Positions 8,801 to 17,488 of a stretch of DNA of 39,916 bases are shown one piece after another (the first letter of the stretch is position 1; each line of letters opens with the position of its first letter). The notes beneath the pieces were generated by a model. It was not told the DNA's origin. It did not search any database and saw only the letters and a program-made list of their open reading frames with translations. This DNA is from Rhizobium tibeticum (lineage in GTDB: Bacteria; Pseudomonadota; Alphaproteobacteria; Rhizobiales; Rhizobiaceae), in the NCBI RefSeq assembly GCF_900110205.1, contig NZ_FOCV01000042.1, positions 1 to 39,916 on the forward strand. The letters are read 5' to 3'. A program made the position numbers and the translations under genes.

Positions 8801-8839
8801 CACCTACCTCATTGCGGGAGAGTGCTCCGACGAGGCGAC

Positions 8840-9010
8840 CTATTTGCGATAATACTTGCGCGAAGCCGCCATCATCTTTTCCAAGGTGGGGATCAGCGGC
8901 ACAGCCGAACGTGCATCAGGGAAGAACAGTGCGACCAGATTGTCGATCGCATAAACAAGGATTAGGGCGAGGCTCAGATAGGCGATCGCGGCGATAACGA
9001 GAACAGTCAT
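8840..9010 (-). CDS. Small single-span membrane protein (56 aa)
   Basis: A hydrophobic N-terminal segment (residues 2-24, LVIAAIAYLSLALILVYAI in part) is followed by a short polar tail ending KYYRK. The ATG at 9010 has GAGGG upstream, and that site overlaps the stop codon of the 25-codon gene before it. I do not recognise a family. The gene pair is preceded by a stress-type promoter (9121-9145), so a small membrane protein made under general stress is a reasonable guess. Confidence 0.55.
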   Translation of the reverse strand: MTVLVIAAIAYLSLALILVYAIDNLVALFFPDARSAVPLIPTLEKMMAASRKYYRK

Positions 9011-9017
9011 TCTGCCC

Positions 9018-9095
9018 TCACACTGGCGCAACGAAGGGGTAGCAGGCCGCTACGATCATCAAAACCGCAATAGCATCGAAGCCGCTTCTGTTCAT
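9018..9095 (-). CDS. Tiny hydrophobic peptide gene (25 aa)
   Basis: The frame MNRSGFDAIAVLMIVAACYP (first 20 of 25 residues) is a short transmembrane-like peptide. It has a good ribosome binding site (GGGGAG, seven bases before the ATG at 9095). Its TGA stop lies seven bases before the ATG of the next small membrane-protein gene, which suggests translational coupling. It is too small for a family assignment. Confidence 0.45.
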   Translation of the reverse strand: MNRSGFDAIAVLMIVAACYPFVAPV

Positions 9096-9120
9096 GGCAA
9101 CGCTCCCCAATGCCGCTATG

Positions 9121-9145
9121 AACATCCGAGTGGGACTTTGGTTCC
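9121..9145 (-). promoter_or_regulatory. EcfG-like stress promoter before the small membrane genes
   Basis: On the minus strand GGAAC (9145-9141), 16 bases, then TGTT (9124-9121), 25 bases ahead of the 25-codon gene. The EcfG/RpoE2 general-stress consensus of alphaproteobacteria is GGAAC-N16-17-CGTT, so one position differs. Confidence 0.45.
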
Positions 9146-9318
9146 ATCGCCGATTGCCGCCGCAGCATTTTTACTGCGAGGTAAGAGCTATGCACCGTCA
9201 TCCGTGTTTTCCCCGAAGCGCCCTTCGCGCACCCTTTGGAAATTAATAAAGCAACAGCAATGCATTCGTGTGACGAAGGGCGTCACAAGGACGCCCTTTG
9301 CAACAACCGACGTGAGGG

Positions 9319-9570
9319 TCACGATGATTTGCCGCTGGCTGTTTTCCTTGGAGCGGCCGCCTTCATCACGCCATTTGCCTTCGCAGGTGCGACCGAGCGC
9401 TTGCGCGTCTTCACCTCCTTGCCATCCACAGATGCGGCGGACCCTTCAAGCGCTTCGCGCTCGGCCCGGGCTTGTTCCCAATGTAGGAAATCTCGTCCCG
9501 GTGGACGCCCTTCCTCTTCCCAAAGCGCATAGGCACGCTTCTTGATCCACTCTTCGTGAGTCTCTGTCAT
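9319..9570 (-). CDS. DUF2934 domain protein
   Basis: The 83-residue protein begins with a DUF2934 domain (residues about 5-35, IKKRAYALWEEEGRPPGRD then HWEQA). A basic, alanine- and lysine-rich tail (KTRKR, KAAAPRKTASGKSS) suggests nucleic-acid or acidic-surface contact. DUF2934 proteins are common in rhizobia, function unknown, and are often in the general stress regulon. The ATG at 9570 has GGAGA six bases upstream; a longer frame to 9639 would contain the promoter described at 9604-9628. Confidence 0.8.
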   Translation of the reverse strand: MTETHEEWIKKRAYALWEEEGRPPGRDFLHWEQARAEREALEGSAASVDGKEVKTRKRSVAPAKANGVMKAAAPRKTASGKSS

Positions 9571-9603
9571 CGCCGATCTCCAGTCAGATGATGCCCGTGG
9601 TCT

Positions 9604-9628
9604 AACGCGATACTGGCGCAAGAGTTCC
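9604..9628 (-). promoter_or_regulatory. EcfG-type general stress promoter of the DUF2934 gene
   Basis: The minus strand reads GGAAC (9628-9624), 16 bases, CGTT (9607-9604), an exact match to the alphaproteobacterial EcfG (RpoE2) consensus, 33 bases ahead of the ATG. It makes the DUF2934 gene a likely PhyR-NepR-EcfG target. Confidence 0.65.
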
Positions 9629-9818
9629 AGAGGAAACACGCAGTTTCAAGCAATTTTTGACACACCGCAAAAAAGAAATTCCGCATTGCAGCAATGAACT
9701 CTCGCACCGCACAGCAATTTTTCTCCGGGCGAGTGATCTTCAAGCAAGAAAGTCGGGCAACGTCGCGCCCTTGCGTGCACAATTGAACGCCGCAGCTTTG
9801 TCGTTATAGTTCAACGCA

Positions 9819-11282
9819 ATGTTTTATCTCATATCGACCTATTGGCCACATATTCTATTCGTTGTTTCGCTCGCCATGGGCGCCGCAGCAGCGATCCACG
9901 CAGCCATGACCAAGGAAGAGGTCCGCGCCGCGATCGGCTGGGTCGGCGTCATCATCCTCTCGCCAATCGTTGGGGCCGTGCTTTATGCGATTGCAGGCAT
10001 CAACCGCATCCGTCGCGCCTCGCTCAGCCTTCGGCGCGATGCGCTGATACCCGAAGCGGACCTTGACGAGCTCGAAAGCTTCGACGCCGACAGCGACATC
10101 GTCATCACTGGCTTCGGCCGTCGTTTCGCCGCCCTGCAGACACTCGGCGACCGCGTCGCCCGCAATCCGCTCGCAACCGGCAATACGATCGACATGCTGG
10201 AGACGGGCGACGACTGTTACGCCGCGATGAAGACGGCGATCGATGGCGCTGAGCGGAGCGTCTTGCTGGAGACCTACATTTTTGACCGCGACCCGATCGG
10301 ACTGAGGATCGCCGATTCCCTCATTGCCGCCGTAAAGCGTGGCGTCGAGGTGCGCGTGCTGATCGATGCCGTCGGCGCCCGCTATTCCGTGCCGAGCATT
10401 CTCGGTTACCTTGCCGAGGGCGGCGTTACCGTCTCGGTCTTCAATGGAAACGTCATCATCGGGTTGCGCTTGCCATATGCGAACCTGCGCACCCACCGCA
10501 AGATCCTCATCGTCGACGGCCGCATTGCGCTGACAGGCGGCATGAACATCCGGGCCGGATTCACCCGCGAGATGGCGGGAGACAACTTCGCCCGCGACAC
10601 GCATTTCAGCGTCACCGGGCCGGTTGTCGCCGATCTCTTCAACGTCGCGGCTGAGGACTGGGGCTTTGCCACGGGCGAAAACCTGCAAGGAGAGGCGTGG
10701 CGTACCGCGATACCCGAGCGGCAGCCGGGGGATCCCGTCTTCATGCGTGTCGTGGCATCGGGGCCTGACAGAAGTATGGAGACAAACCACAAGATGCTGA
10801 TGGGGGCCTTCTCCATTGCGCGCAAATCGATCCGGATCATGTCGCCCTATTTCCTGCCGGACCGCGAGCTCATCAGTGCACTGGCGACGGCGGCAAGACG
10901 CGGCGTGGAGGTCGATATCGTCGTTCCGGCTGTCAATAATCTCGTCCTCGTCGACCGCGCCATGACCGCGCAATTCGACCAGGTCCTCACCAACTACTGC
11001 CGCATCTGGCGCTCCAGCGGTGCTTTCAGCCACTCCAAGCTGCTGTCGATCGACGGCGTCTGGTCCTACGTCGGATCGTCCAACCTCGACCCGAGATCGC
11101 TTCGGCTGAATTTCGAGATCGACCTGGAAGTGCTGAATGAAGGTTTTGCCAGCGAGATAGACGACCATATCGATGAGGCCATCAAGTCGGCTTCGCCGGT
11201 CACGCTCCAGGGCTTGCGCGCGCGCCCCTTGGCCGTCCGGCTGCTCGAGAAGGTCCTGTGGCTCGGATCGCCTTACTTGTAG
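9819..11282 (+). CDS. cls: Phospholipase D family protein, cardiolipin synthase-like
   Basis: This 487-residue protein has two N-terminal membrane spans (about residues 5-25 and 38-58), then two PLD domains, each with an HKD motif: HRKILIVDG near residue 225 with GGMN, and HSKLLSIDG near residue 404 with GSSNLDPRS. This is the layout of bacterial cardiolipin synthase, which condenses phosphatidylglycerol to cardiolipin at the inner membrane. Paralogues with other phosphatidyl-transfer roles exist, so the exact reaction is uncertain. The ATG at 9819 has no clear ribosome binding site. The EEP-family gene follows after 94 bp on the same strand. Confidence 0.85.
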   Translation: MFYLISTYWPHILFVVSLAMGAAAAIHAAMTKEEVRAAIGWVGVIILSPIVGAVLYAIAGINRIRRASLSLRRDALIPEADLDELESFDADSDIVITGFGRRFAALQTLGDRVARNPLATGNTIDMLETGDDCYAAMKTAIDGAERSVLLETYIFDRDPIGLRIADSLIAAVKRGVEVRVLIDAVGARYSVPSILGYLAEGGVTVSVFNGNVIIGLRLPYANLRTHRKILIVDGRIALTGGMNIRAGFTREMAGDNFARDTHFSVTGPVVADLFNVAAEDWGFATGENLQGEAWRTAIPERQPGDPVFMRVVASGPDRSMETNHKMLMGAFSIARKSIRIMSPYFLPDRELISALATAARRGVEVDIVVPAVNNLVLVDRAMTAQFDQVLTNYCRIWRSSGAFSHSKLLSIDGVWSYVGSSNLDPRSLRLNFEIDLEVLNEGFASEIDDHIDEAIKSASPVTLQGLRARPLAVRLLEKVLWLGSPYL

Positions 11283-11376
11283 GAGATTTCTTCGGCCTAA
11301 AGGCGTGGCAAGTTTGAATACCCGGCCTATACTCCGAACAGAACCTCTTCGACCAACGGAACGCCAGCAAACTCCG

Positions 11377-12207
11377 ATGCATGCCAAAAAGCACAGCCTG
11401 CCCGCCAACATCCTTGCGTCGATCCGCAGTCGAAGAAAGCAGCTGGATGCGGCACATTCGGAGCAAAAGCCGCGATCAGATGGCACTCTGATCGCCTCAT
11501 ACAACGTCCACAAATGCGTCGGCAACGACCGGCGCTTCGACCCGGAGCGAACCAGTCGCGTGATTCATGAAATCGGCGCTGACGTCATCGCGCTGCAGGA
11601 GGCCGACACCCGCTTTGGCGAGCGCACCGGCATCCTCGACCTTGGTCGGCTGGAGCGGGAAACCGGACTGATCCCGGTACCTGTGAACGGCATGGCCAAG
11701 GCTCATGGCTGGCATGGCAATGTCGTGCTCTTTAGGAGAGGCTTGGTGCGTGACGTGCACCAAATCAATCTTCCCGGGCTCGAGCCCCGCGGTGCGCTTG
11801 TCGCCGAACTCGATCTGGAACGCGGCGGGGCCCTGCGCATCATCGCTGCCCATTTCGGCCTGCTTCGCCACTCGCGCGCGCAGCAGGCCAAAATGTTGGT
11901 CGAGCTGATGGCAGACAAGAGCGAGGTCCCGACCATCCTGCTCGGCGATCTCAATGAATGGCGGCTCGGCGACCGCTCGTCGCTGCACAGCTTCCAATCC
12001 GTTTTCGGCCCCCAGCCGGTGGCAGTGCCGAGCTTTCCCGCACGACTTCCCGTCCTCGCTCTTGATCGCATCATGGCAAACCGCAAGGGCGTCGTGACAG
12101 CCGTCGAGGCCCACGACACGCCGCTTGCCCGCGTCGCGTCGGATCACTTGCCAGTCAAAGCAGTGGTCAATCTCAAGCGGGTGGAGAAGCTGAACACGAA
12201 AAGCTAG
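11377..12207 (+). CDS. Endonuclease/exonuclease/phosphatase family protein
   Basis: This 276-residue protein carries the EEP fold motifs in order: SYNVHKC (metal-site Asn), ALQEADTRF (catalytic Glu), GDLNEW (Asp/Asn) and SDHLPVKA (Asp-His pair near the C-terminus). Such proteins cleave phosphodiesters in nucleic acids or phospholipid head groups. Sitting directly after a phospholipase D-like gene, a lipid-related role is possible but not shown. A basic N-terminal tail (about 35 residues) precedes the domain. The start at 11377 is the first ATG after the previous gene; no ribosome binding site is obvious and the open frame extends upstream into it. Confidence 0.8.
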   Translation: MHAKKHSLPANILASIRSRRKQLDAAHSEQKPRSDGTLIASYNVHKCVGNDRRFDPERTSRVIHEIGADVIALQEADTRFGERTGILDLGRLERETGLIPVPVNGMAKAHGWHGNVVLFRRGLVRDVHQINLPGLEPRGALVAELDLERGGALRIIAAHFGLLRHSRAQQAKMLVELMADKSEVPTILLGDLNEWRLGDRSSLHSFQSVFGPQPVAVPSFPARLPVLALDRIMANRKGVVTAVEAHDTPLARVASDHLPVKAVVNLKRVEKLNTKS

Positions 12208-12431
12208 CCTCTCGAGCTCATGTGAGGGCCGCCTTTCCTGTCGCGGGCACCTGCACGTCGCGCACGACAAGGCATCGTCACGGTCACGAAGCCTTGACAC
12301 GGCTTGCGGACATGGCAGGTTCAGCTCGCGTCGACAGATATCTTGGATTGGGAGGTTTCGTGGTGCTTGGGGCCGGAGCTTTGCGACAGATGGCCGTGTT
12401 GCGCGGGTTTGCATGGTTGATTGGCGGCTTG

Positions 12432-13439
12432 ATGACAAGGTGGACTATCGCGTGGTTGGCCGCCGGCATCGCTATGGCGCCTTTGGCGCTACACGCCCGG
12501 GCAGGCGATACTATGCCCCAGACACAAGCCTCAAAGGAACAGGTCCGCAAACTCGTCGCAACGCTGGAGCAGTACTACGCAAAAGCCGACAGCCTGCGCG
12601 ACCGGCGCGACGCCTTCGAGGCCCTGATGGCATCGACACCCGAGCCGACGCGCGTCCAAATCAGGCAGGTCGACGCCGGCGGCGTCGACGCGCAGCTCAT
12701 CTGGCCGGCAAGACTGCACCATCCCCTTGGCCGCCGGGCTATCCTCTATATTCATGGCGGCAGCTTCTACAGCGGTTCGCTGCGGACGCATCGAGCCCTG
12801 GCCGGCTCGCTGGCCAAGGCGGCATCGGCCGACGTCCTCCTCATCGACTACAGGCTCGCACCGGACTACCCGTATCCGGCTCAGGTCGACGATGCGCTGA
12901 CAGCATATCGGTGGCTGCTCGATTCCGGCTATGAGAGCAACAACATCGTCCTTGCCGGCGAATCCGTCGGCGGGAATCTGGCGATCGAAGCGACGCTGCG
13001 GCAGATGCGGGTGAAAGGACCACTGCCTGCAGCCGTCGTCGCAATGAGCCCGATCACCGATCTGGCTGCCACAGGCGCTTCTTTGACGACGAACGCCAGT
13101 ACCGATCCGCTGATCGACTCCGCCGAACTCGATCTGATGCGCAAAGCCTATCTGGGAACGCGCTCGCCGGCCGATCCCATGGTGTCACCTCTCTATGCCG
13201 ACCTGACCGGATTTCCCCCGCTGCTGATGCAGGTCGGTGCGGGCGAAGCGCTTCTCGACGACACCCTGCGGCTGGCCGACAAGGCCCGAAAGGCCGGCGT
13301 TGATGTCCAGACGGAGATTTGGGCAGGCATGGTCCATCAGTGGCAGCTCTTCCCGTTCTGGCTCGATGATGCAAGGCAGTCGAACCAGCACGTTGCGGAG
13401 TACGCGATCAAACATTTCGCCGACAAACCGCAGCAGTGA
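12432..13439 (+). CDS. Exported alpha/beta hydrolase, HSL-type esterase
   Basis: The protein has an N-terminal signal peptide (TIAWLAAGIAMAPLALHARA) and a hormone-sensitive-lipase type hydrolase domain: oxyanion-hole HGGSFYSGS, nucleophile elbow GESVGGN, acid region around GAGEALLDD and catalytic His in GMVHQWQLFP. It probably hydrolyses short-chain esters in the periplasm. The ATG at 12432 gives 335 residues; an in-frame ATG at 12390 would add a hydrophobic stretch and is possible. Neither start has a strong ribosome binding site. It follows the EEP gene by about 220 bp. Confidence 0.85.
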   Translation: MTRWTIAWLAAGIAMAPLALHARAGDTMPQTQASKEQVRKLVATLEQYYAKADSLRDRRDAFEALMASTPEPTRVQIRQVDAGGVDAQLIWPARLHHPLGRRAILYIHGGSFYSGSLRTHRALAGSLAKAASADVLLIDYRLAPDYPYPAQVDDALTAYRWLLDSGYESNNIVLAGESVGGNLAIEATLRQMRVKGPLPAAVVAMSPITDLAATGASLTTNASTDPLIDSAELDLMRKAYLGTRSPADPMVSPLYADLTGFPPLLMQVGAGEALLDDTLRLADKARKAGVDVQTEIWAGMVHQWQLFPFWLDDARQSNQHVAEYAIKHFADKPQQ

Positions 13440-13934
13440 CTTCCAACCGTCAGCGGGGAAAATGCAACCGCGTCCAACGTTGTCATATTGCGTTGACGTA
13501 AATACAGGAATTCGACAGCGAAATCCCTCGTCGCCGAGCGGGTATGCACTGTGCCAAGGCAGAAGCGATCCGGATCCGTTAGGGCTTCGGCATCGACGAA
13601 AATGCTTCTCCGTCGCCCCCCTCCATCGGCTGGGCGCGCTCGCTCCGAAACAACCGCGACACGAAAGCCGGCTGAAAGCGCGCGCCAAGCCACGAGCACG
13701 GTGAGCCGCCTCTGGCAACATGGCCTCTTGTCGGACCGCTCGCAACGTCATGGAATTGCGCTTGGCTGATGCGCCAATGTGTCCGGGCTCCCTGCTCGTC
13801 CCAATGAACGACGGAAAGCTACCACACGAGACGGATCCGTCGCTCCACGTCACAAACGATAGGGCCGTTTGGTTTTATCGTTGACGCCATTTCGTGTCAT
13901 CTCATATCATAGGCTAAGACAAAAGGATCGTCCG
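13440..13934. other. Non-coding or decayed stretch
   Basis: I see no convincing gene in these 495 bases. Frames on both strands stay open (for example minus-strand segments containing VDAEALTDPDRF and MLPEAAHRARGL), but they have no start with a ribosome binding site and match no family I recognise. It could be the remnant of a minus-strand gene. Confidence 0.4.
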
Positions 13935-14270
13935 ATGCCATCCAGAATGAATGATGCAGTTAAGCGCTTTTTTGCTAAATTTGACGACGTGCCGCTTGAT
14001 GTCCTTGCCGATCGAATGGGTATTTCTACGCGGACCTTGAAAAGGCTGCGCGAAGGAGACAACCAACCGAGCGACGATACCGTTGTCAAAATGACCGAAC
14101 TGATGAAGTCGGCGAACGACGAGGCTCTCGGAACACCTGCCGAACGTGTCGCACGTGCTGAAGCGTTGAGGGCTGCTCATGAAAAGCAGCAGCGCGAGAT
14201 TCGGCTCGCTGAATATAGCCGAGAAGCGTCGATGAGGATCGAGTGCAGAAGAAATTGTCCTCGAGAGTGA
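13935..14270 (+). CDS. Small helix-turn-helix protein, C-terminus probably replaced
   Basis: The 111-residue product has an XRE-like helix-turn-helix (LDVLADRMGISTRTLKRLREG, residues 19-39 in part) and a charged helical region (VARAEALRAAHEKQQREIRLAEYS). AAGGA lies about eight bases before the ATG at 13935. The last 20 or so residues (IECRRNCPRE) do not resemble the rest and are encoded by sequence antisense to a conserved part of the cyclase gene. The gene therefore seems truncated and fused to that gene's 3' end near 14240. Target genes are unknown. Confidence 0.6.
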   Translation: MPSRMNDAVKRFFAKFDDVPLDVLADRMGISTRTLKRLREGDNQPSDDTVVKMTELMKSANDEALGTPAERVARAEALRAAHEKQQREIRLAEYSREASMRIECRRNCPRE

Positions 14271-16281
14271 ACTTGCCGACGATGATGTTGTTATGAGCGC
14301 GCCATGCAAAATCACCGTTTGCGTCGAGCTCCATGAAGAAGCGGACACCATCGTGCTGATGCCCAATCCAGGTCTTGTGAATCGCCAGGGCCCGGATCGA
14401 ATGGGCATCCAGGCGGTCTTCTGCCCGTCCACGAAAATCGTGGCTCCATTCCGGGAACGTGGCGGAGCGCAGAGCGTCCAGCCGGTGGTCGAGGTCCTGT
14501 TGCCGACGATGGTGGGAATACACCACTCGCAGGCTGGCGAGGCTCTGGCCAGGCGACTTCTCGAGGATCGCTTCGACCGCTTTGTGCGCTTCTGCCACGC
14601 GTCCCAGTCGCGCGTTTGCCATGGCAAGGGTCTCAAGGCCGAGATCGCTCGGCTCCTCCGGTTGGACTGTCTGTAGTGCCCCGATCGCCTCCTCATACCT
14701 ATGGTTCATGTAAAGCACGAGACCATAGTAGTCGTAGACCTGGACTCGTGGCTTGGGGTCCAGTTGCAGGACACGTTCCATGGCCGCCAGTGCTTCTGGG
14801 TTCTGCCCCGCATATGTCAGAACAATCGCGAGGTTGAGTTCCGACTCAGCTCCATTCGGATCGAGAGCCACGGCCTTTTTGACCGACGCGATCGCCTCAT
14901 CGATTTCGCCGTCAAGCATTTGCAGGATACCGAGTACGGCATAGGCTCGCGGAGACTGCGGATCCAGTTCTAGACCTCGCCCCGCCGCTTCGTAGGCGCG
15001 CTGCCGGGCGACCGCACTCAACATCAGTGCCTGGTAGTCGAAGCCAAGCACGTCGACGATGGCTCGAGCATAGCCTGTGTGGGCGTCAGCGAATTCCGGG
15101 TCGAGCTTGATTGCCTTCTCATAGAGGGAGAGAGCCTCTCCGAGAGATGTATAGTCTATCGAATACACCTTCTGCTCAGCTCGAGTGTAGAAGTCATAGG
15201 CTTCGAGATTGCGGGTCGGCAGGCGGGCAATCTGGGTACGCTCTCCTTCAGACAGGCGCACTGCGAGCGCGCGAACAATGCGCTCGATAACTTCGTCCTG
15301 CAGCGCAAAGATATCGGTGTAGTCGCGGTCATACCGTTCGGCCCAGACGTTTCTTCCGGTATCCCCATCGATGAGCTGGACATTGATGCGAACCGCCTCT
15401 CCCTTACGCCGCACGCTGCCCTGCAGGACATAGCGGACGTTCAATTGCTCGGCGACCTGCCGGACGTTCATGGATGTGTCCTTGAACGAAAAGGCCGAAT
15501 TGCGGGCGATAACAAGTAGGCCGGAAATCTTCGACAGATCAGTAATGAGATCGTTCGTAAGCCCCTCCGCAAAATAGTCCTGTGCGGCATCATCGCTGAT
15601 ATCGCCGAACGGCAGGACCGCGATCGATGGCCGTTGCGGCGCAATGGGCCATGGCCATGCGAAGATGATTGCGGCGGTCGCGATCAGCAGCATCGCGAGC
15701 GTTGCCACGATAATACCCCGCCTTCCGGTCCGGCGGGATAAGGCGATGACCTTGCCTGCCTTGGAAGGGTCGAGCAGAACGCGGTAGACGCGAACCGGAT
15801 CGGCAATGTCTTTCAAGTGCTGCTCGCCGAGAGCCAAAAAGCCGACATCGGCCTTATGCACGACTTGGTCGAACGCCGTGCCGGATATGCGGATGCCGCC
15901 AGGCTCAGCCAGCCCCTGCAGTCGGGCGGCAATGTTGACGCCGTCACCGTAGATGTCGTCGCCTTCGACGATGACGTCGCCGAGGTTGATGCCGATGCGG
16001 AACAGAATTCTGTCTGCTTCGGAGACGCCCTGGTCGTGGTTGGCCATCTTTCGCTGGATCGCTACAGCGCACTGGACCGCGTCTACAACGCTCGCGAACT
16101 CAACCAGCGCGCCGTCGCCCATGAGCTTGACGATGCGACCATGAAACTCGTCGATGGCGGGATCGACCAAGTCTCGGCGGCAGACCTTCAGCCGCTGCAG
16201 CGTGCCGCCCTCATCCTCTCCCATGAGGCGGCTATAGCCGACCACATCTGCAGCAAGTATCGCTGTGAGCCGCCGGTCCAT
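14086..16281 (-). CDS. Class III adenylate/guanylate cyclase with TPR repeats
   Basis: Residues about 1-170 are a class III cyclase catalytic domain with both metal Asp residues (Asp12 in AADVVGYSRLM, Asp56 in LMGDGALVEF) and GVNIAARLQ. A membrane span follows (about 189-208), then a TolB/FlgO-like domain (IAVLPFGDISDDAAQDYFAEGL) and several TPR repeats. It should make cyclic AMP or GMP from the inner membrane, with the TPR part as a sensor or scaffold. The ATG at 16281 is preferred to a GTG at 16293. The last ~50 residues, after DNFFC, do not look like the usual ending of this family and run antisense through the HTH gene, so the 3' end appears truncated by a rearrangement. Confidence 0.85.
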   Translation of the reverse strand: MDRRLTAILAADVVGYSRLMGEDEGGTLQRLKVCRRDLVDPAIDEFHGRIVKLMGDGALVEFASVVDAVQCAVAIQRKMANHDQGVSEADRILFRIGINLGDVIVEGDDIYGDGVNIAARLQGLAEPGGIRISGTAFDQVVHKADVGFLALGEQHLKDIADPVRVYRVLLDPSKAGKVIALSRRTGRRGIIVATLAMLLIATAAIIFAWPWPIAPQRPSIAVLPFGDISDDAAQDYFAEGLTNDLITDLSKISGLLVIARNSAFSFKDTSMNVRQVAEQLNVRYVLQGSVRRKGEAVRINVQLIDGDTGRNVWAERYDRDYTDIFALQDEVIERIVRALAVRLSEGERTQIARLPTRNLEAYDFYTRAEQKVYSIDYTSLGEALSLYEKAIKLDPEFADAHTGYARAIVDVLGFDYQALMLSAVARQRAYEAAGRGLELDPQSPRAYAVLGILQMLDGEIDEAIASVKKAVALDPNGAESELNLAIVLTYAGQNPEALAAMERVLQLDPKPRVQVYDYYGLVLYMNHRYEEAIGALQTVQPEEPSDLGLETLAMANARLGRVAEAHKAVEAILEKSPGQSLASLRVVYSHHRRQQDLDHRLDALRSATFPEWSHDFRGRAEDRLDAHSIRALAIHKTWIGHQHDGVRFFMELDANGDFAWRAHNNIIVGKFTLEDNFFCTRSSSTLLGYIQRAESRAAAFHEQPSTLQHVRHVRQVFREPRRSPTSSVRSF

Positions 16282-16513
16282 ATCTCTGCCCACCTTTCGA
16301 TGTCATAAGCGACCGCCCCGTGCATCCTACCACGTCGAAGGGCCGCCGGCAGCGCGGCCCCTCATGTGGCGCTACATTGAGTTTTCGTGGTGCCCACATC
16401 TCGCGCTGGCTTTTCACCATGCCGATACAGCTTTGACCGCAACTGAGGCCGCGTCACGCAATGTCCCCGGCGCGAACGTCTCATAGCACTAAACTCGTTG
16501 CCTGCTGGTCAAG

Positions 16514-16539
16514 GAGATCGCGGATGCTGCCGCGATCTC
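16514..16539. terminator. Perfect 10-bp hairpin
   Basis: GAGATCGCGG (16514-16523) pairs perfectly with CCGCGATCTC (16530-16539) around ATGCTG. It lies 33 bases beyond the stop of the small minus-strand gene at 16572 and may end its transcript; no T run follows on either strand. Confidence 0.4.
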
Positions 16540-16571
16540 TTCAATTCGAACAGGTTAAAGCGGGCCTTTTT

Positions 16572-16772
16572 TTAACCTTCGCCCAACGCAAGGTCGCGGC
16601 GCATCCAGTCGGACAGCGTGGCGACACTGTTAGGTGCACGGTGATGTCTCCAAGCTGCGACAAGAAGCGCGAAGGCGGTCGCGCCAACACCAAAACGAGC
16701 ACAGAGTTCTTCAATGGTGGCTGCCAGATTGTCGGCAGCGGCTGTTTGTTTTTCCATGAGTGTTCTCGGCAT
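16572..16772 (-). CDS. Small hypothetical protein (66 aa)
   Basis: The protein is mostly helical: an N-terminal polar helix (EKQTAAADNLAATIEELCARFG), an alanine-rich helix (ATAFALLVAAW) and a C-terminal SDWMRRDLALGEG. The pattern of conserved-looking Leu/Trp/Arg suggests a real small rhizobial protein, but I cannot name a family. The start may be 16772 or 16757; neither has a strong ribosome binding site. A strong hairpin lies downstream. Confidence 0.5.
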   Translation of the reverse strand: MPRTLMEKQTAAADNLAATIEELCARFGVGATAFALLVAAWRHHRAPNSVATLSDWMRRDLALGEG

Positions 16773-16799
16773 GGGCGCCGAGCCTTCTAATAGCAAGTT

Positions 16800-17488
16800 G
16801 CCAGGCCGTGGCGTACGCTTGAGCGCACGAACGGGCAGCGTGTCAAAACGCCGAGCTGTGGCAGGTTGCTGCTTGAGAAGATCTCGGATGCGGAGTGGAA
16901 TGCGCTACAGGAACCTTAGGCCAAAGTGGCGTGCGAGATGAAAATGACCGTCATTACACGCCTCCTTCGATTGTTGCTGTGGACCGGCGCAACTTATCCG
17001 ACTCTGTTTGGCTCTGCAAGGGTTGTCCACCTCGACATCGCCGAGGTGAGCATCACGAGAACATTCGCGTGGCGGGCGGCAGGGTGCCAGCTGCCGCTAC
17101 CTCTCCACTTTCCACTTAGTGGCTGGGTCACTGCCGGTGCTACCCGCATTCGCGAGCCCTAGTTGATTCGATTTGAGCCGGCAGCTCGCGCGAACTTTGC
17201 CAATCTCAGACCGCGAAACCGAGAACCCCATTCGCGCCGCGCCGCCAGCCGGCGACCTTCGTAGGAATTGAGAATTAAGGTGCCCGAGCGCCCTGGTCGT
17301 TATTCAAAAAGCTTGGTGACCTCGACGGCGGCAGGCCGCTCATCAACGATCTTTGATCTTGCGCAAAGACGAGCGATGGGTCGGTGCTACGTTGTGAAAG
17401 GTCGGGCCCAACCCGTTCCCGAATGGACAAGAATGCTTGGTCCGCCCCCAGGAAAGGCGGGCCAACATCAAGGAGAGGAGTACCGAGC
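16800..17488. other. Stretch without recognised genes
   Basis: About 690 bases with no gene I can support. A plus-strand frame at 16926-17162 contains a hydrophobic stretch but has no ribosome binding site or recognisable domain. The one notable element is an FNR-like box at 17353-17366. Confidence 0.4.
17353..17366. promoter_or_regulatory. Possible FNR/FixK/NnrR-type box
   Basis: TTGATCTTGCGCAA has a perfect left half (TTGAT) and a CAA end, fitting TTG-N8-CAA of FNR-family regulators but only 3 of 5 in the right half of TTGAT-N4-ATCAA. It lies 122 bp before the DUF6522 gene. Confidence 0.25.

Noticed and set aside
9855..11525. A 556-codon frame on the minus strand, antisense to the cardiolipin synthase-like gene.
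   Set aside because: It has no recognisable domain, and the plus strand has clear HKD motifs; GC-rich codon use keeps the antisense frame open.
13337..13699. Minus-strand frame with VDAEALTDPDRF, possible decayed regulator.
   Set aside because: No family could be supported and its start lies outside any ribosome binding site; described only as an unexplained stretch.
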